DNA from: Kuschelorhynchus macadamiae
Lineage: Eukaryota; Arthropoda; Insecta; Coleoptera; Curculionidae
Length of the DNA: 64,000 nucleotides
Assembly: GCA_030620095.1 (NCBI GenBank)
Contig: JAUTXW010000066.1
Coordinates: 496,001 to 560,000, forward strand
Reading direction: 5' to 3'
In this document: in pieces, positions 10,959 to 22,079 of the stretch
Layout: every line of letters starts with the position of its first letter
Position numbering within the stretch: position 1 is the stretch's first letter
The notes under the pieces: model-generated
Databases searched by the model: none
What the model was told of the DNA's origin: nothing
The model's input: only the letters and a program-made list of their open reading frames with translations
Made by a program: the position numbers and the translations under genes

Positions 10959-12450
10959 GGTGTCAATTAAGTACTTGTACAAACTTTAAGGGATAATTCT
11001 TTGAGTCATTTTAAGATGAAAAGTTCATATGAACATGAGTCTGAAACGCCTTTGTTTCTGTGATACAGGGCATCCAAAAAAACAATTTTATTTGTCTTTT
11101 TGCTTATATTTTTGTTAAGGAACATGACAATTGGACAAATTTTGGGATTCTGGGTATATTGATGACGAGAAATTCAAATATTAACTTAGTTTTTTATTTA
11201 ATGTTAGGGGGCGCCACATACAGTATTGGTCCTAAATTTAATTAACCATAACTTTTTAGTGAAGCCTTTTATGTCATTTTTGACTACGCAGACCTATTCT
11301 CCATCTAATTCTACATAAAAAAGGTGCTCTCAGTATTTGTGGCTAAAAGCGGCCATTTTGGATAAAAACGGGTTTGAAGTTAAATCTGCATTGAAATTTT
11401 TTTAAATTGGATCATTTTTGAGATTTCGAAAAATAAGCAAAAAAAATATATCTTTTATTGATTGTATTATCAGGTAAAAAACTTAAATCATTTACAAGAC
11501 TAAAACTAAACTAGTTAATAGCATTATTTTACAATAATTGTTAAAAATGACCACCGCCTACTTCAACGCATGTAATAAGTCGCCTTAACATTGATTGCCG
11601 AACTCTTTCAAATATACCTGGCGTCTGATTAATAAAGGCACAAGATTCAAATATCCTATTTCTCAGATCTTGTTCATTTTGGACTGGACTTTTATAAACC
11701 AAAGACTTCAAGTGACTCCACAGAAAATAACTCAAAGGATTCAAATCTGGTGATCTGGGAGGCCAGGCTTGTGGTCCAACTGTTCCTATCCAACGGTTAG
11801 GGTAATTCTCGTCGAGAAATTGACGCGCAACGACACTAAAGTGTGGCGGAGCTCCGTCGTGCATTAACCATATCCTGTTTCTGGTTTCTAAATCATCTTC
11901 TTCTAAATGGTTGGGAAATTCGTGCTCCAAAAACCTTCGATATTCTTCGCCATTAAGCCTTTGCGGAAGAATGCAAGGTCCAATAAGGTGATCACCGATA
12001 ATTCCTAGCCAAATATTAGAGAAAATAGCACCTGAAAATGATTTTCGCTTATAGCATTCGGTATATCCTCAGCCCAGATATGGTTGTTATGAAAGTTAAT
12101 TATGGAATTTCGAGAAAACGAGGCTTCATCTGTGAAAAACACATGGCTTAAGAAATCCGTGATTCGTACTAATCTATTACGCAACCAAGCACACACAAAA
12201 ATCGAGTGTGAGGGGAAAATCTCTAGGTAATAGAGCCTGCACACGTTGCATATGATAAGAATAAAGTTGTTGGGAAATTAAAATTGGTCAAACAACTCTG
12301 TGTATAATATTCAATTCAAGAGCTATTTTCCGTGTACTAGTTTGCGGGTCTTCTTCAATTCTGTTTAACACAGCTTCTTCAATTTCAACTGTTCGAACTG
12401 TTGCAGGCCTTCCTGGAACATCTGTCTCTTTTTCATAAAAGTCTACACGA
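10956..12450 (-). mobile_element. DD41D-type mariner element A (5'-truncated)
   Basis: The 3' end carries the CAGGGTGTCAATTAAG terminal motif next to the TA microsatellite and an inner copy (CAGGGCATCC) at 11066. A minus-strand transposase follows. The opposite terminal repeat is not found past 12450, so that end is lost. Confidence 0.7.
11541..12450 (-). pseudogene. DD41D-type (rosa/Visitor-like) transposase A
   Basis: From the N-side: EKETDVPGRPATVRTVEIEE, then RIEEDPQTSTRKIALELNI (helix-turn-helix), FFTDEASFSRNSIINFHNNH with the first catalytic Asp, MHDGAPPHFSVVARQFLDEN with the second, and WPPRSPDLNPLSYFLW. The position usually held by the third Asp (LTPLD in relatives, 41 residues after the second) is Ser here, so catalysis would be lost. 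The C-terminus ends CVEVGGGHF. Several stops and frame changes lie near 12200-12290 and 11930-12010. Family naming (DD41D) is from the measured spacing. Confidence 0.75.
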
Positions 12451-13429
12451 TTTTAATCTTAGATTAAGAATTAAAGTAGAGATCACAATCCAGTCATAAA
12501 TCACGTTAGGTGTATGCGCCAACATGGTTCCCCTATTTTTCACATTCTATCGAGCAATGTTTACGATAAAAGAAGAAGTGGGGATGGCCCATGTTCAAGC
12601 GGTGGCCATTTGTTGACGAATGCCAGTGGCGGCGCGGCGGCGCGAGTTTTCACTTCCCGCATAAGGAAATATCATTAAACGTGAAAAAATCATCGTTCCG
12701 GGTTTTTACAGATCTTCATGTTTTTCCATTACTATCGGTCGGTCGGTCGGTCTGCTCCGGTATAGCTAGACAATCCACTTACTCGATTAACTTAAATTTT
12801 ATTTAATTTTCTCCAAAAATTACGTCTGATACAAAAAAATTTTGGTATGAATTCAATATGGCGAAACAAAATAACGACCTGTTAAAATATTTGATGTACG
12901 AAAATGATCAAATGGACCATGCTTCATTATCATTGACAAAAGGAAGGATTCTTATCTATTCCTTAATGAGGTAAATAGGTATTTTTAAATATTAAAGAAA
13001 TACTCGTTCCCTACTTCACTATTAAAATTAAACCAATCAGTTAGGTAAGTTTAAAAGAAATTAGTTATTTATATATTATTAAACTCTAGTTTTTAGTTAT
13101 GTTTGCCTTATGTCACTGTCATTTTGTAATTGTAACATTTGAAAAAATTATTTGTTCAGTTGTTAAAAATGTCATCTTAAACTTGTAACTGTCAAGTCAG
13201 ACCTTGTCTAAATTTAAACCTCTTTAGTGAATACTATTGTTAGAGTTTTAAACTATAATCAATGCTTTTAACGCGCTTTTATTGGCTTCCTACTCGTCTG
13301 ATTGTACGTTTGTATGTCTGGTTCAAATCTTGTAATGGATTTTTCACCACTTCCGTTACCGATTATTTTCAAATTTGACATGCATACACTTTCGGATATA
13401 AAAAATCCGAATTTTTTTAGTCAACGTTT
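12451..13429. other. Mixed stretch: GC-rich patch, CGGT repeat, possible orphan first exon
   Basis: At 12620 CAGTGGCGGCGCGGCGG begins a GC-rich patch like the CAGTGGCGG ends of ZMYM1-type hAT elements. A four-unit GGTC run follows near 12738-12753. From 12858 a frame opens MAKQNNDLLKYLMYENDQMD and ends at a GTAAAT donor (12971). This could be the first exon of a degraded hAT gene. No continuation was found downstream. Confidence 0.3.
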
Positions 13430-14060
13430 AGAAATCCAAAATGGCGGCACCAATACGGCCGACGAATTTTGTTACTTGTGTAGATTAAACTGAAAATTGT
13501 TGCCTAGGAAAATTTAAGAGTGTCAGCATTTAAAAATTCAAACTAGCGGTGCCAAAATGACAATGTCAACAGGTCGTACGGATGATTTTAACATTTGTGG
13601 GGATTATTTAAGAAAGCACAACAAAAATCAAAATGGTGGCGCCAAAATAGCCAACGAATTTTGTCATTTGTACAGATCCGCTGAAATATCAATATCTAGA
13701 AGTATTTAAGAATGAAAGGTATGAAATTTTAGTCAATATTTGAGAATTAAAAATGGTGGCACCAACATAGCAGACTAATTTCAAAATGTTTGCAGATTTG
13801 ATTAAAATTCGGCATTTAGGGGTATGTAAGACTGCACATCATGAATTTTTGTCGACATTTTCAAAAAATTCAAGATTGTAATGCTAATATGGCGGCGGAA
13901 TTTTAACATTTGTACAGATTTGACAATACATATCTTATATTTTTAGAAAATATTTAAAAAATGATAGGAATGCTTAGATTGCGAGCGAATTTTAACATTT
14001 ATACAGATTTGATTAAAAATCGAACTTAAGTGTGCCATTTATAGATTTTTAGTAATAAAT
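13430..14060. repeat. Highly diverged tandem repeat (about 85-130 bp units)
   Basis: Six units start near 13438, 13545, 13629, 13750, 13881 and 13973. Each has an ATGGYGGCRCCAA-like head, a GACGAATTTT block and an ACATTTGTACAGATTTGA-like block. Spacing is uneven and identity low, implying an old satellite-like array. Confidence 0.65.
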
Positions 14061-14977
14061 ATTCAAAATGAGGATTTCATCAATCAATCAATCCGATAAC
14101 ATTTCAGTATTTTGTTCAGCCATATTGGATTTTTACCAAAATGTTACCACGTTATCATCATTTGAACTTTAATTTTTAGCCAAAACTTGAAGTAAATAGG
14201 ACAAAAGAAGAAAAATTTTCAATATCCTAAATCTTAAATTCTAACCAGTTTAGAACATGTTTACGAACACATTTTTACTTTTAATACCCAAAGAATCACC
14301 ATTTATATTCCTTTACCTGACAACACATAAAAAATTGGCCCAACTCAAGCGAAAATTAAAAAAAGGCACGAAATCATACTAAACTTTATTATTTCCCCAG
14401 ATTTCATCCAAAATCTAGTGATTTTCGAAATCGCAGTACGTTTTTTTGAGCGTGAGATGCCCTTTGACTATTTTAATATAGCATAGATATATTCTATAAT
14501 TATTATAATTCTCTGATAGGAAAAATTATTGTAATCGTCAAAAAAATTACCTCAGAATCTTTCTTGTATCATTTTCCTTTTGAGGATCCCCATATGGCCC
14601 CTGACGAAATAAACGTTCTATTATTCTAAACCGGATTGGTCAATACGTCATGTGACCCAAAATAAGTGCATTAGACATGTCTCCTGGAAAAGGGAATGTT
14701 GCTGTTTACTTAGTGATTAAAAGAAAATTCCAAACTGAAACGGCCATTTTTTTATCTACTCACATTGCCGCACTATAGTTAAGTCAACTAAAGCTCCTAG
14801 TTTCGCAATGTCCAAAATGAAGAAAATAAAACTTATTTATTAAATATTTAAAAAATCAATGTTCTTCTAATGTCACCGCACCTTTAGAACGCTGCTTCTT
14901 GAAGTAAGGCAACATATAATTAGAAGATTTGAAGCATATCAACAAATAATATATTAAAACACATGCAGTAGTGACGC
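14061..14977. other. Intron stretch without recognised feature
   Basis: AT-rich; no gene or named repeat seen between the tandem repeat and the Harbinger element. Confidence 0.4.
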
Positions 14978-15164
14978 TAAAGCCGGGTCCAGACTATGTA
15001 ACAAAACACGTTAAATAATAAGTTATACAACAAATTTGTTGATTAGCTTTGTTTCATAACTTGTTATAAAATAGCAGAGACATCCAGACTATGTAACAGA
15101 ACAAAACTAAACAAAATTAGTGCACATTTTACTACTGGAAGCAGTGGCAGTTGTAGTATTTAAA

Positions 15165-17108
15165 ATGACCTCAAACGTAGAAGATGTAATTTTGGCAGCA
15201 GCAGCTTTCGTGATTTTATGTAGGCGACGAGTAAAGTCTAAACGAAGATTTTGGGTACGGCCATCGTTAAGAGCTCGAGGAACATATAGTGGAACAACTC
15301 TTTTAAAGGATCTAGCAATGGATGACATGAACCCATTGACAGGAGACATTAAATGTGATGGTAGTTTTAAAAACTTTTTAAGGATGGCAAGTTCTGATTT
15401 CGAATACCTTATAAATAAAATTGGCCATAAAATAGGCAAAAAAGACACAACATTTCGAGATGCAATACCAGTAAGAGAAAGATTGGCGGTTGCGTTGAGA
15501 TTCTTAGCAAGTGGAGATTCCTACCAAAGTTTAAGCTATTTATTCAAATTTTCTAAGCAGAGTATTTCGAATATTGTGCCAGAAGTGTGCGACGCTCTCA
15601 TCGACTGTTTAAGCGACAAAATCAAAGTAAGTACATAGAGTTTTTCCAAACCTCTTTATTCATTCAGTTACAAATAAAAAAAAATTAGGACATTTATAAA
15701 TTCAGAAGCACTTGTGTAAAGTTTAATTCATTCTGACTCATGTCTTCTGCGCCTGCGTATGATTGAGTCTCAGTGTCTGTTTGAATTGGTGAAGTATCGG
15801 ATATATTCATAGCGGACGGCATGGTAGTGTCTGTTTGAATTGGTGAAGTATCGGATATATTCATAGCGGACGGCATGGTAGATAACCCAGGTCTATTATA
15901 TGATTGATCCTCAGTGTCTGTTGTAGTTGGTGAAAGTAGAGTAGATGCAGGTGTTTCGGACGTCAGAGTAGTGGATGGCTCAGGTGTATTTGAAGGTATG
16001 TCTGCTATCTCCGCTCGGTAGAGAGCATTATTTATTTCGTATTTCGCGAAGGCTAGAACCGACTTGCTTTTGAGATTCCGCAAGATCCCTGCTACATATT
16101 CACCATACACATCGAAGTCATCTCGTTTTTTTATGTTACTCGATAGTTGTTTCATTACCGCGTAAGCTTCTTCAGATTTTGTATCTAACACTCTTCTCTT
16201 GGTACCTTTTGTGGTAGGAACACGTGCAATGGTTTTTATTACAGTTTTTTCTTGACATTTTTCTGTATCACCTTGCACTTCTTGATGTGACTCTGGTTGC
16301 TCTTCTTCCTACAACAAAAAAAAACCGGTAAATCATTTTTTTAGGTGCCTGAATGTCAAGAAGCATGGCTACAGATTGCAGAAGATTTTAACCAGAAGTG
16401 GAATTACCCTCACTGTTGTGGTAGTATGGATGGAAAACACATATGTTTACAAGCTCCAATGAACACTGGAAGTGATTATTGCAACTACAAGGAATTTTTT
16501 AGCATAGTGCTTTTAGCAATAGTTGACGCTAACTATTGTGTAAATGTAGGTTGCCAAGGACGTTTGTCTGATGGCGGAGTATATACTAACACTACATTTA
16601 AACAGTTACTTGAAACGTCTTTCTTGAATCTCCCACCAATGAAAGTATTACCAGGAAGAACATCACCTTCACCGTTCGTATTTCTAGGTGATGAGGCATT
16701 TGCTTTGCAACCGCATATTATGACTCCCTTCCCAGGCACTCAACAGAAAGGTTCACAGGGACGAATTTACAATTATCTGTCGTATTCAGGGTTTTACGAA
16801 AACCAATGCTTCTTGAGCCCGAAAGAGCAAAAAAGATAGTTTTAGTATGCTGTTATCTCCACAATTTTCTTAGGAAAGGTCAGTCAACTTCATCCTACTG
16901 TCCACCAGGTACTTTTGATTCAGAAGACACGTCTACCGGGGAACTAATACCCGGTACATGGAGAGTCGAAGGTCAACCAAATGGTACTTTGTTAAGACTC
17001 AAAAGGATTCCTAGAAAACCCAGTGTACTAGGCAAGGAAATACGAGAAGAATTTTCTTTATTCTTTACCAGTGAGGAGGGAAAAGTGCCGTGGCAGAATA
17101 ATTACTGA
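15165..17108 (+). pseudogene. Harbinger DDE transposase (two exons, internal deletion)
   Basis: Exon 1 (15165-15626) starts MTSNVEDVILAAAAF and ends DCLSDKIK before GTAAGT. It has the PVRERLAVALRFLASGDSY helix-turn-helix-like region. Exon 2 starts at 16345 after TTTTTTTAG in the same phase (VPECQEAWLQIAEDF), with GSMDGKHI (first Asp) and FLGDEAFALQ (second Asp). Between YNYLS (about 16780) and FRVLRKPMLLEPERAKK roughly 45 bases are missing and the frame shifts. That removes the RARR-VENAFG block carrying the catalytic Glu. The frame then runs to TAA at 17106-17108. An earlier in-frame ATG at 15120 exists but MTSN is the likely start. Non-functional as a nuclease. Confidence 0.88.
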
Positions 17109-17839
17109 CTTCAAATTGGTTACTAATTTAAAATGTAAGGTACTATCACGATCAATATAAACTGATACAAGAAATACTCTATTAAAATGTCCTAGACTAT
17201 TATTTCAACATAACCTAACATTTTCAGATATTAAAAATTTGACAGTGACAATAAACAATAACATCGATTGATTATTTTCGCCAATAATTAATTTATTGTT
17301 TTGATTTATTGATTTGATCAGCTGTCAGCTTGACGTTGTTGATAAATAATAAAGAAGAACTGTCAACCTAACCTAAAGATCATCGTTTGACGTAAAATTA
17401 ACATAAAAAATTAACTAATAGACCAGGACGTGTACCAGTTATAATTTATCGTGATGGTACTACTTACCTGTGCTGTTTTGTTTTCACTAGCATCTTGGGT
17501 ATCTGGTTCGAGAGATAGACCACCTTCAGTAGAATGTCGTGGCTCATTTTTGTCTTTTAAAAATAAAAGCATTTTAAAAAAAATCCATTTTGTTTTATAC
17601 GGAGCATCAGCTCCATCGCCACTCCTTCCTTTTTTCAACTCCCGTTGAAACTGCCCAATAAGCATACGCATTTTTTTTTCAACTTCACTTGGATTTGTTT
17701 TCAATTCTGCACCTAGTTCAGTCCATGCGTCATGTATTTTATTTCTGTTTTTGAAATCCATGAAGGTAGGATCCCATAATACTCGGTGCTCACGAAATAA
17801 CTCAATCAAATGAGTGGTAAGTTCTTTTGACCATTCCAT
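15694..17839 (-). CDS. Harbinger MADF-domain (Myb-like) accessory protein, two exons
   Basis: Exon 1 runs 17839-17468 (124 codons, MEWSKELTTHLIELFREH onward) to a CAG|GTAAGT donor. Exon 2 starts at 16308 after TTGTTGTAG in the same phase (EEEQPESHQEV) and ends at TAA 15694-15696. The joined product is about 328 residues and unbroken. Residues 8-95 fit a MADF domain (LFREHRVLWDP, WTELGAEL, MRMLIGQFQREL), the DNA-binding partner that Harbinger transposases need for nuclear import and terminal binding. The C-terminal third is Ser/Thr/Pro-rich with a perfect 18-residue duplication. Its intron (16309-17467) wholly contains transposase exon 2, and its exon 2 lies inside the transposase intron. Confidence 0.82.
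15773..15880. repeat. Perfect 54-bp tandem duplication in the MADF gene
   Basis: Two identical 54-bp units (15773-15826, 15827-15880) encode the repeated MPSAMNISDTSPIQTD segment. Perfect identity and a length divisible by three imply a recent, frame-preserving duplication. Confidence 0.95.
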
Positions 17840-18157
17840 CGCGTAAAAAAAATAAGAAAAACCAGAGTGTGCAAAGCGGCAGTTCTGGAAATACTAAATT
17901 CAAACGCCGCCGGCCGCTGGTGCTGCAGTAAATGTTTATTAACACAAGTATGGACAAGTCGCGGCGTGTTATAACACAAAGTTTTATAACTTTCTTTGAT
18001 CTTTACCGACACCTAATGGATAACATAAAACATGTTATATAGCAAGAAAATTGTTGTACAACATTGTGTTTTATAACTTTTTTACTTGAATTTCTCTAAC
18101 AAGTTACAAAACTTTGTTAATTAACGTGTTTTGTTACATAGTCTGGACCCGGCTTAA

Positions 18158-18946
18158 GAACAGCTTGTTATCTAATAAAATATTTTTTAACAAATTAATT
18201 TCTTTAATGTTAAAATTTATTGTAGTTCCACGACCCGCTATTGGTTTTTAAGCCACGCCAGTCACGTGACCCTGTAGCAATCTGTACTGTAGACTATTAT
18301 ACTTTTTTACTATAAGGAGCCGTTGTCAATGAAAGTGGGATGGTCTAATACCACACTGGGATGGTCTAATACGTGGAATGTCGATCGGGTTTGCCATATC
18401 TAACTAAAACTCTTATTACTGGTGTAATCTGATCTGAGTCTTCGGGTATATTAGTTTGTATTTTATTATTTTGCAATAAAAGTAATTTCTTTATACTGCT
18501 TAGAAACTAATACTGGAAACACATTACTATTCTATGTATGAACATTTTACTGCATCATGTTTAAACACATTCACCGTAATATAAATTGGTATAAACATTG
18601 GTGTTCCTGGCTAGGATTGGCATCGTCGTACGATCGACATTATACTGTGAGGTAATCTTGGAACTGGCTAAATATGTAAATAAAGAACTCTATTTTTATT
18701 CTTACTCTAAGATTTTAATTTATAACCTGGTGAAATAAAAGACTGTGTTAACATAAATAGTTTTAGAAAATTAATGAGAACCCATGTATTATCGTCCTAG
18801 CTAAGTTAGTCTCCCTTTTTTTGTTGTTATGTTGTTCACTTAGAAACAACTTTGTTGTTTCCAGTTTCTTATTTTCTTTAATATAGAATCTGAAGAACTA
18901 ACAAAGTCGAATCAAAGTATCTCTAAGCTGACTTGAACTTACTTAC
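18158..18946. other. Intron stretch downstream of the Harbinger element
   Basis: No gene seen. A GGGATGGTCTAATA motif occurs twice, at about 18338 and 18360, as a short direct repeat. Confidence 0.4.
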
Positions 18947-19027
18947 CCACTTCAAAAAGCTGCGAAAGTCCGGAAATCAGACAATCTATAGACGTTTTAG
19001 TTGTACTCTCTTCATTCTTTGGTTTTT
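18947..19027 (-). CDS. Probable small internal exon of the same host gene
   Basis: An 81-bp minus-strand segment follows a TTTTTTGCAG-type acceptor (AG at 19028-19029) and ends at G|GTAAGT (donor 18941-18946). It reads KPKNEESTTKTSIDCLISGL then SQLFEV, with no stop. Phases are two bases in and one out, so the split codon G+AT joins cleanly to the exon at 1231-1494. Both exons are multiples of three. The pair predicts a 17.4-kb intron that contains the Harbinger, hAT and DD41D insertions. Product unknown. Confidence 0.65.
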
Positions 19028-19463
19028 CTGCAAAAATAATTTAGGGTTTAAAAAACGGAAAGCTATATTGTGTAGAAGACACAAATAATAAATCAATAAT
19101 GCCTGACTAGCAAACTTTTAAGTATCCTGAAATTTTGGCTGACGTCAACTTGGCGAAAATAAATTTGGAGAAACCAATATTTGGCGAATATGATTATTTT
19201 TTTATTTTAACTGCAGTTATAAAAATAATGTTGAATTTATTGATTTATAAATAAATATTGATAGTTTTGAATTATATTCCTATTTTTGGGTTCGAGTCCT
19301 TTAACTATTGTTTTAAGTTTTTTTAATGTCTTCCTCACTTCTATTATTAATTCTGTATTTTTTGTGGTTTTTTAGCATTACGCATAAGTTTAGTAGGCCA
19401 CCGAAATGTTGTTAATTAACCTTAAAACTTGGTTATACAGCCCATTATTGTTCCATTTTCCCG
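19028..19463. other. Intron stretch without recognised feature
   Basis: AT-rich; nothing identifiable upstream of the small host exon. Confidence 0.4.
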
Positions 19464-19583
19464 TCAATTTGGACCTCAATTTATCTTTGTGGACGATAAT
19501 GCCCGGCCCCACCGTGCAAGAATGATAAATGTGGCTCTGGAACACCATGGTATCACTCGTATGCAATGGCCACCGCACACACA
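19464..19583 (+). pseudogene. Tc1-like transposase scrap
   Basis: The plus strand reads GPQFIFVDDNARPHRARMIN then ALEHHGITRMQWPPHT. This is the region around the second catalytic Asp of Tc1/Tc3-type transposases. It covers only about 40 codons; both flanks are lost. Confidence 0.6.
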
Positions 19584-19639
19584 CTGAAGAATGAGAGGTT
19601 AGTGACTGCGGAGCTTTCTTTTGTTACCCCACCCGTGCC

Positions 19640-20790
19640 CGAAGAATATGTTTAAACGCTTGTTGATAATTATTTATATATTTTGGATGCTGCTGTTGTT
19701 GCACTAATGACTTTTTGGTTTATATATGATTATTTTCGATAATTTGTTCGGATTGTTCTGATCTTATAGAGCTGGTAATCTTGCACTCTTCGAAGTATAT
19801 TTTGTAGCCTGTTTCCTGAAAATGCAGAAGTAGGGTCCAGATAGTTTGTTCTGGTTCTGTTGTTATTCGCCTGTTAGTTTGCCCAACTTTTCACAGGCAT
19901 GGAATGCTGTATACTCCGTGGTTTTCCAGTTTGATTTCCAAGTAATTTACCTGTGTCTGATTCTGGCTTATGTATTAATTATATACTATGTTTTTTAAGA
20001 TTTCTGTCAATTTTGTTTGGGTGCCTTTCACTTATGGTAAGAGTACCGTTTGCCTCCCCCGTTCATAATCTTTGTTGTTCGGGCAACCTGTTTACTAATA
20101 GCACAAGCAAGGACCAGATATGATATTACGTTCTTCTTGTGTCCTTACTATATTAGTTAATTGGATTAACTGGAATTGGGTATTGGCCACAGTTTGAATT
20201 TTTGATGGATGATGGTTGTGATCTTGAATTTAAACATCTGTTGGTATGTGTTGATTTCATAGAAACTGTGTATTTGATTTGCCTTTTTGTAACCAGAATA
20301 TCTAAAAATGGAAGTTTCTAATTTTGCCCTAGTCCTAAGTTAGAAATTGTCTTGCAGGATGGATTGAATTTACGTGAGTTAGAAAATTGTTAAATTCGGC
20401 ATGCCATATAATAAATATGTCATCTGGATAACGAATTCATACTTTGAGCTTTCTCAGAAACTTCTTTCTAGAAGTGTACCATATATTATAGATTAGCCAG
20501 TACTGATGATAGTGAGGACTCCATTGCAGTACCCTCTATTTTCTTGTAAGTTTGCCCGTTAAATGGAAAATAAGTAATATTAAGAAAATGCTCTGATAGT
20601 TGTATTATATGGCCCGAAAAATCCTCGTTCATTCGGGTCGCTAATCAATTAACAAAGTTCCCAGTTAAACTTTGCTGTCTCTGATAAATATATTTGACGC
20701 CGGAACCGCCTTGAATTTCTATTTCGTTATTGAAATCATTTAGTTTTTTAATGCTACAGGTGTAGTGTGCATATTAATTTATTATGTAAG
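19640..20790 (-). pseudogene. Penelope-like element (RT plus GIY-YIG endonuclease), decayed
   Basis: On the minus strand, from high to low coordinates, RT-side blocks read YFPFNGQTYKKIEGTAMESS, LSSVLANL, then FLTHVNSIHP. A linker follows with HIPTDV, NHHPSKIQ, LPYVKGT-like and KLTEILKNI. Finally LENHGVYSIPC and GQTNRRITTEP match the GIY-YIG core, and LHFQETGYKIYFEECKI follows. Domain order RT then GIY-YIG is diagnostic for Penelope-like elements. Stops and frameshifts occur throughout, and part of the GIY-YIG loop is deleted. No long terminal repeats were traced. Confidence 0.72.
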
Positions 20791-21159
20791 CAAGCTATGT
20801 GCCTCTGAAGTTAACAAGTATTAGTTGACGTTTTCTATGAAAGGATTTTATTACTCTGTCTGTTGTATACAATGATACATAATTTTTGGTTAAAACCACA
20901 AGTGCGTGATTTTTAATTGGATCTAACTAAATCCAAAAGTGCATTGCTAATGTTATAATTCATTTGAGATTTATTCTACTAGTCAAGTGGTATATAACTT
21001 TTTACTCCTTCAATAGTAAATAATGTAAAATGCTTTAATGAGGTCCACTGCAAGGAAAGAACGTCGATAGTAAAGCTGATCCAGAGTAAGATTATTTCTA
21101 ACCCTATTTATACGCCAATAATCAATCAATCAAGCTAGTCTATAGTAATATTCCATCAT
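20791..21159. other. Stretch without recognised feature
   Basis: AT-rich, no open frame of note; may include the 5' flank of the Penelope-like element. Confidence 0.35.
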
Positions 21160-21430
21160 GTTTCCATTCGCAACTATCATTTGTTTTTATTTGTTGTGGG
21201 TAATTTAATGCAAAAAAACACGTTTTCTTTTGTTTTTGGCTCATACGCTCGAAGCTAATGAAACAATCTTCATGGTATAAAGAGACAAATTGTAGAGAAT
21301 AAAAATAAAATTACAAAAAATGATATGATTACCCGACTTCATAGATTCAGTAGAACAGAAGAAAACAAAAAACTAGAAAAATTAGGCTTTTCTTCAAATC
21401 CATATCTCCGTTAATTCTCAAGTTGTAGCG
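21160..21430 (-). repeat. Dispersed repeat, inverted copy (family X)
   Basis: This stretch is the approximate reverse complement of 33330-33625, sharing GTTTTCTTT, GAGACAAATTGTAGA and TCAAGTTGTAGCGAAGG. It is also inverted with respect to the copy at 21740-22029. No coding sequence. The element type is unknown; paired inverted arms suggest a fold-back element. Confidence 0.6.
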
Positions 21431-21739
21431 AAGGTCCTGATTCCGTTAGCAGATGTTTTTCTACATACTCTTTGCTATTAAGCTAAATAAATAAATAAAG
21501 CATATATCTAGTTTTACTTTTAATGGACAGTTAAATCAATGTCGAAAAACGTTAATTGGTCTGTCTTGTCGGACTAAATATCTACATACTATATTCGGCT
21601 AGCTGACTTTAATCTATTATAAAAGTCCTGCAACTTTTTTGTTTTCCTTGGCCTCTGCAGTTGCTGAGATAATTAAAACCAAAGATTAATACTTTGTGTG
21701 CTGTTACCCCTCGGCTGCCTCAGTTGCTACCGTGCTACT

Positions 21740-22029
21740 CGGCTACAAATTATCCATGACGCATCCAGGAACGCTGAAAGACAGTGCATTAAAAATCTCA
21801 AATCGCAATTGTTCAAAAACTAATAAACTTACGGTACTTGGTTTTGGTACGCACAAAGTAAATACCAATAGCTACTATTTTGATATGAATTTTCGAAAAA
21901 AAGCCAAGTTTTTTCGGTTTTTGGGTTAGTTCCCCTGATCTAATGATTCGATCCAGTCCAGTCGTATAACTATTTCATATTCTTTGTAATTCTATTCTCT
22001 ACAATTCATCTCTTTACACCATTAGTTTC
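21740..22029 (+). repeat. Dispersed repeat family X, left part (split by retrotransposon)
   Basis: Homologous to 33300-33560 (CTACAATTCATCTCTTT and CTAATGATTCGATC blocks). The copy resumes at 25158 after the R1-like insertion, with TAGTTTC duplicated at both junctions (22023-22029 and 25151-25157). Confidence 0.65.
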
Positions 22030-22079
22030 AAACCATCCAACAGCATACAGTCAAAAACCCGTGTGTACCCACCCTTAAG

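Larger units (their letters stand above)
14981..18154 (+). mobile_element. Complete PIF/Harbinger transposon
   Basis: The left end AGCCGGGTCCAGACTATG is matched by its exact inverse at 18137-18154, and the similarity continues through AACAAAACACGTTAA. TAA flanks both ends (14978-14980 and 18155-18157), the 3-bp target duplication of PIF/Harbinger. The 3174-bp element encodes a DDE transposase on the plus strand and a MADF-domain protein on the minus strand, the two proteins expected of the superfamily. The transposase has an internal deletion. Confidence 0.95.

Noticed and set aside
13430..14060. CRISPR-like spaced repeats
   Set aside because: Units are long, degenerate and unevenly spaced in a eukaryotic intron; an old tandem repeat.
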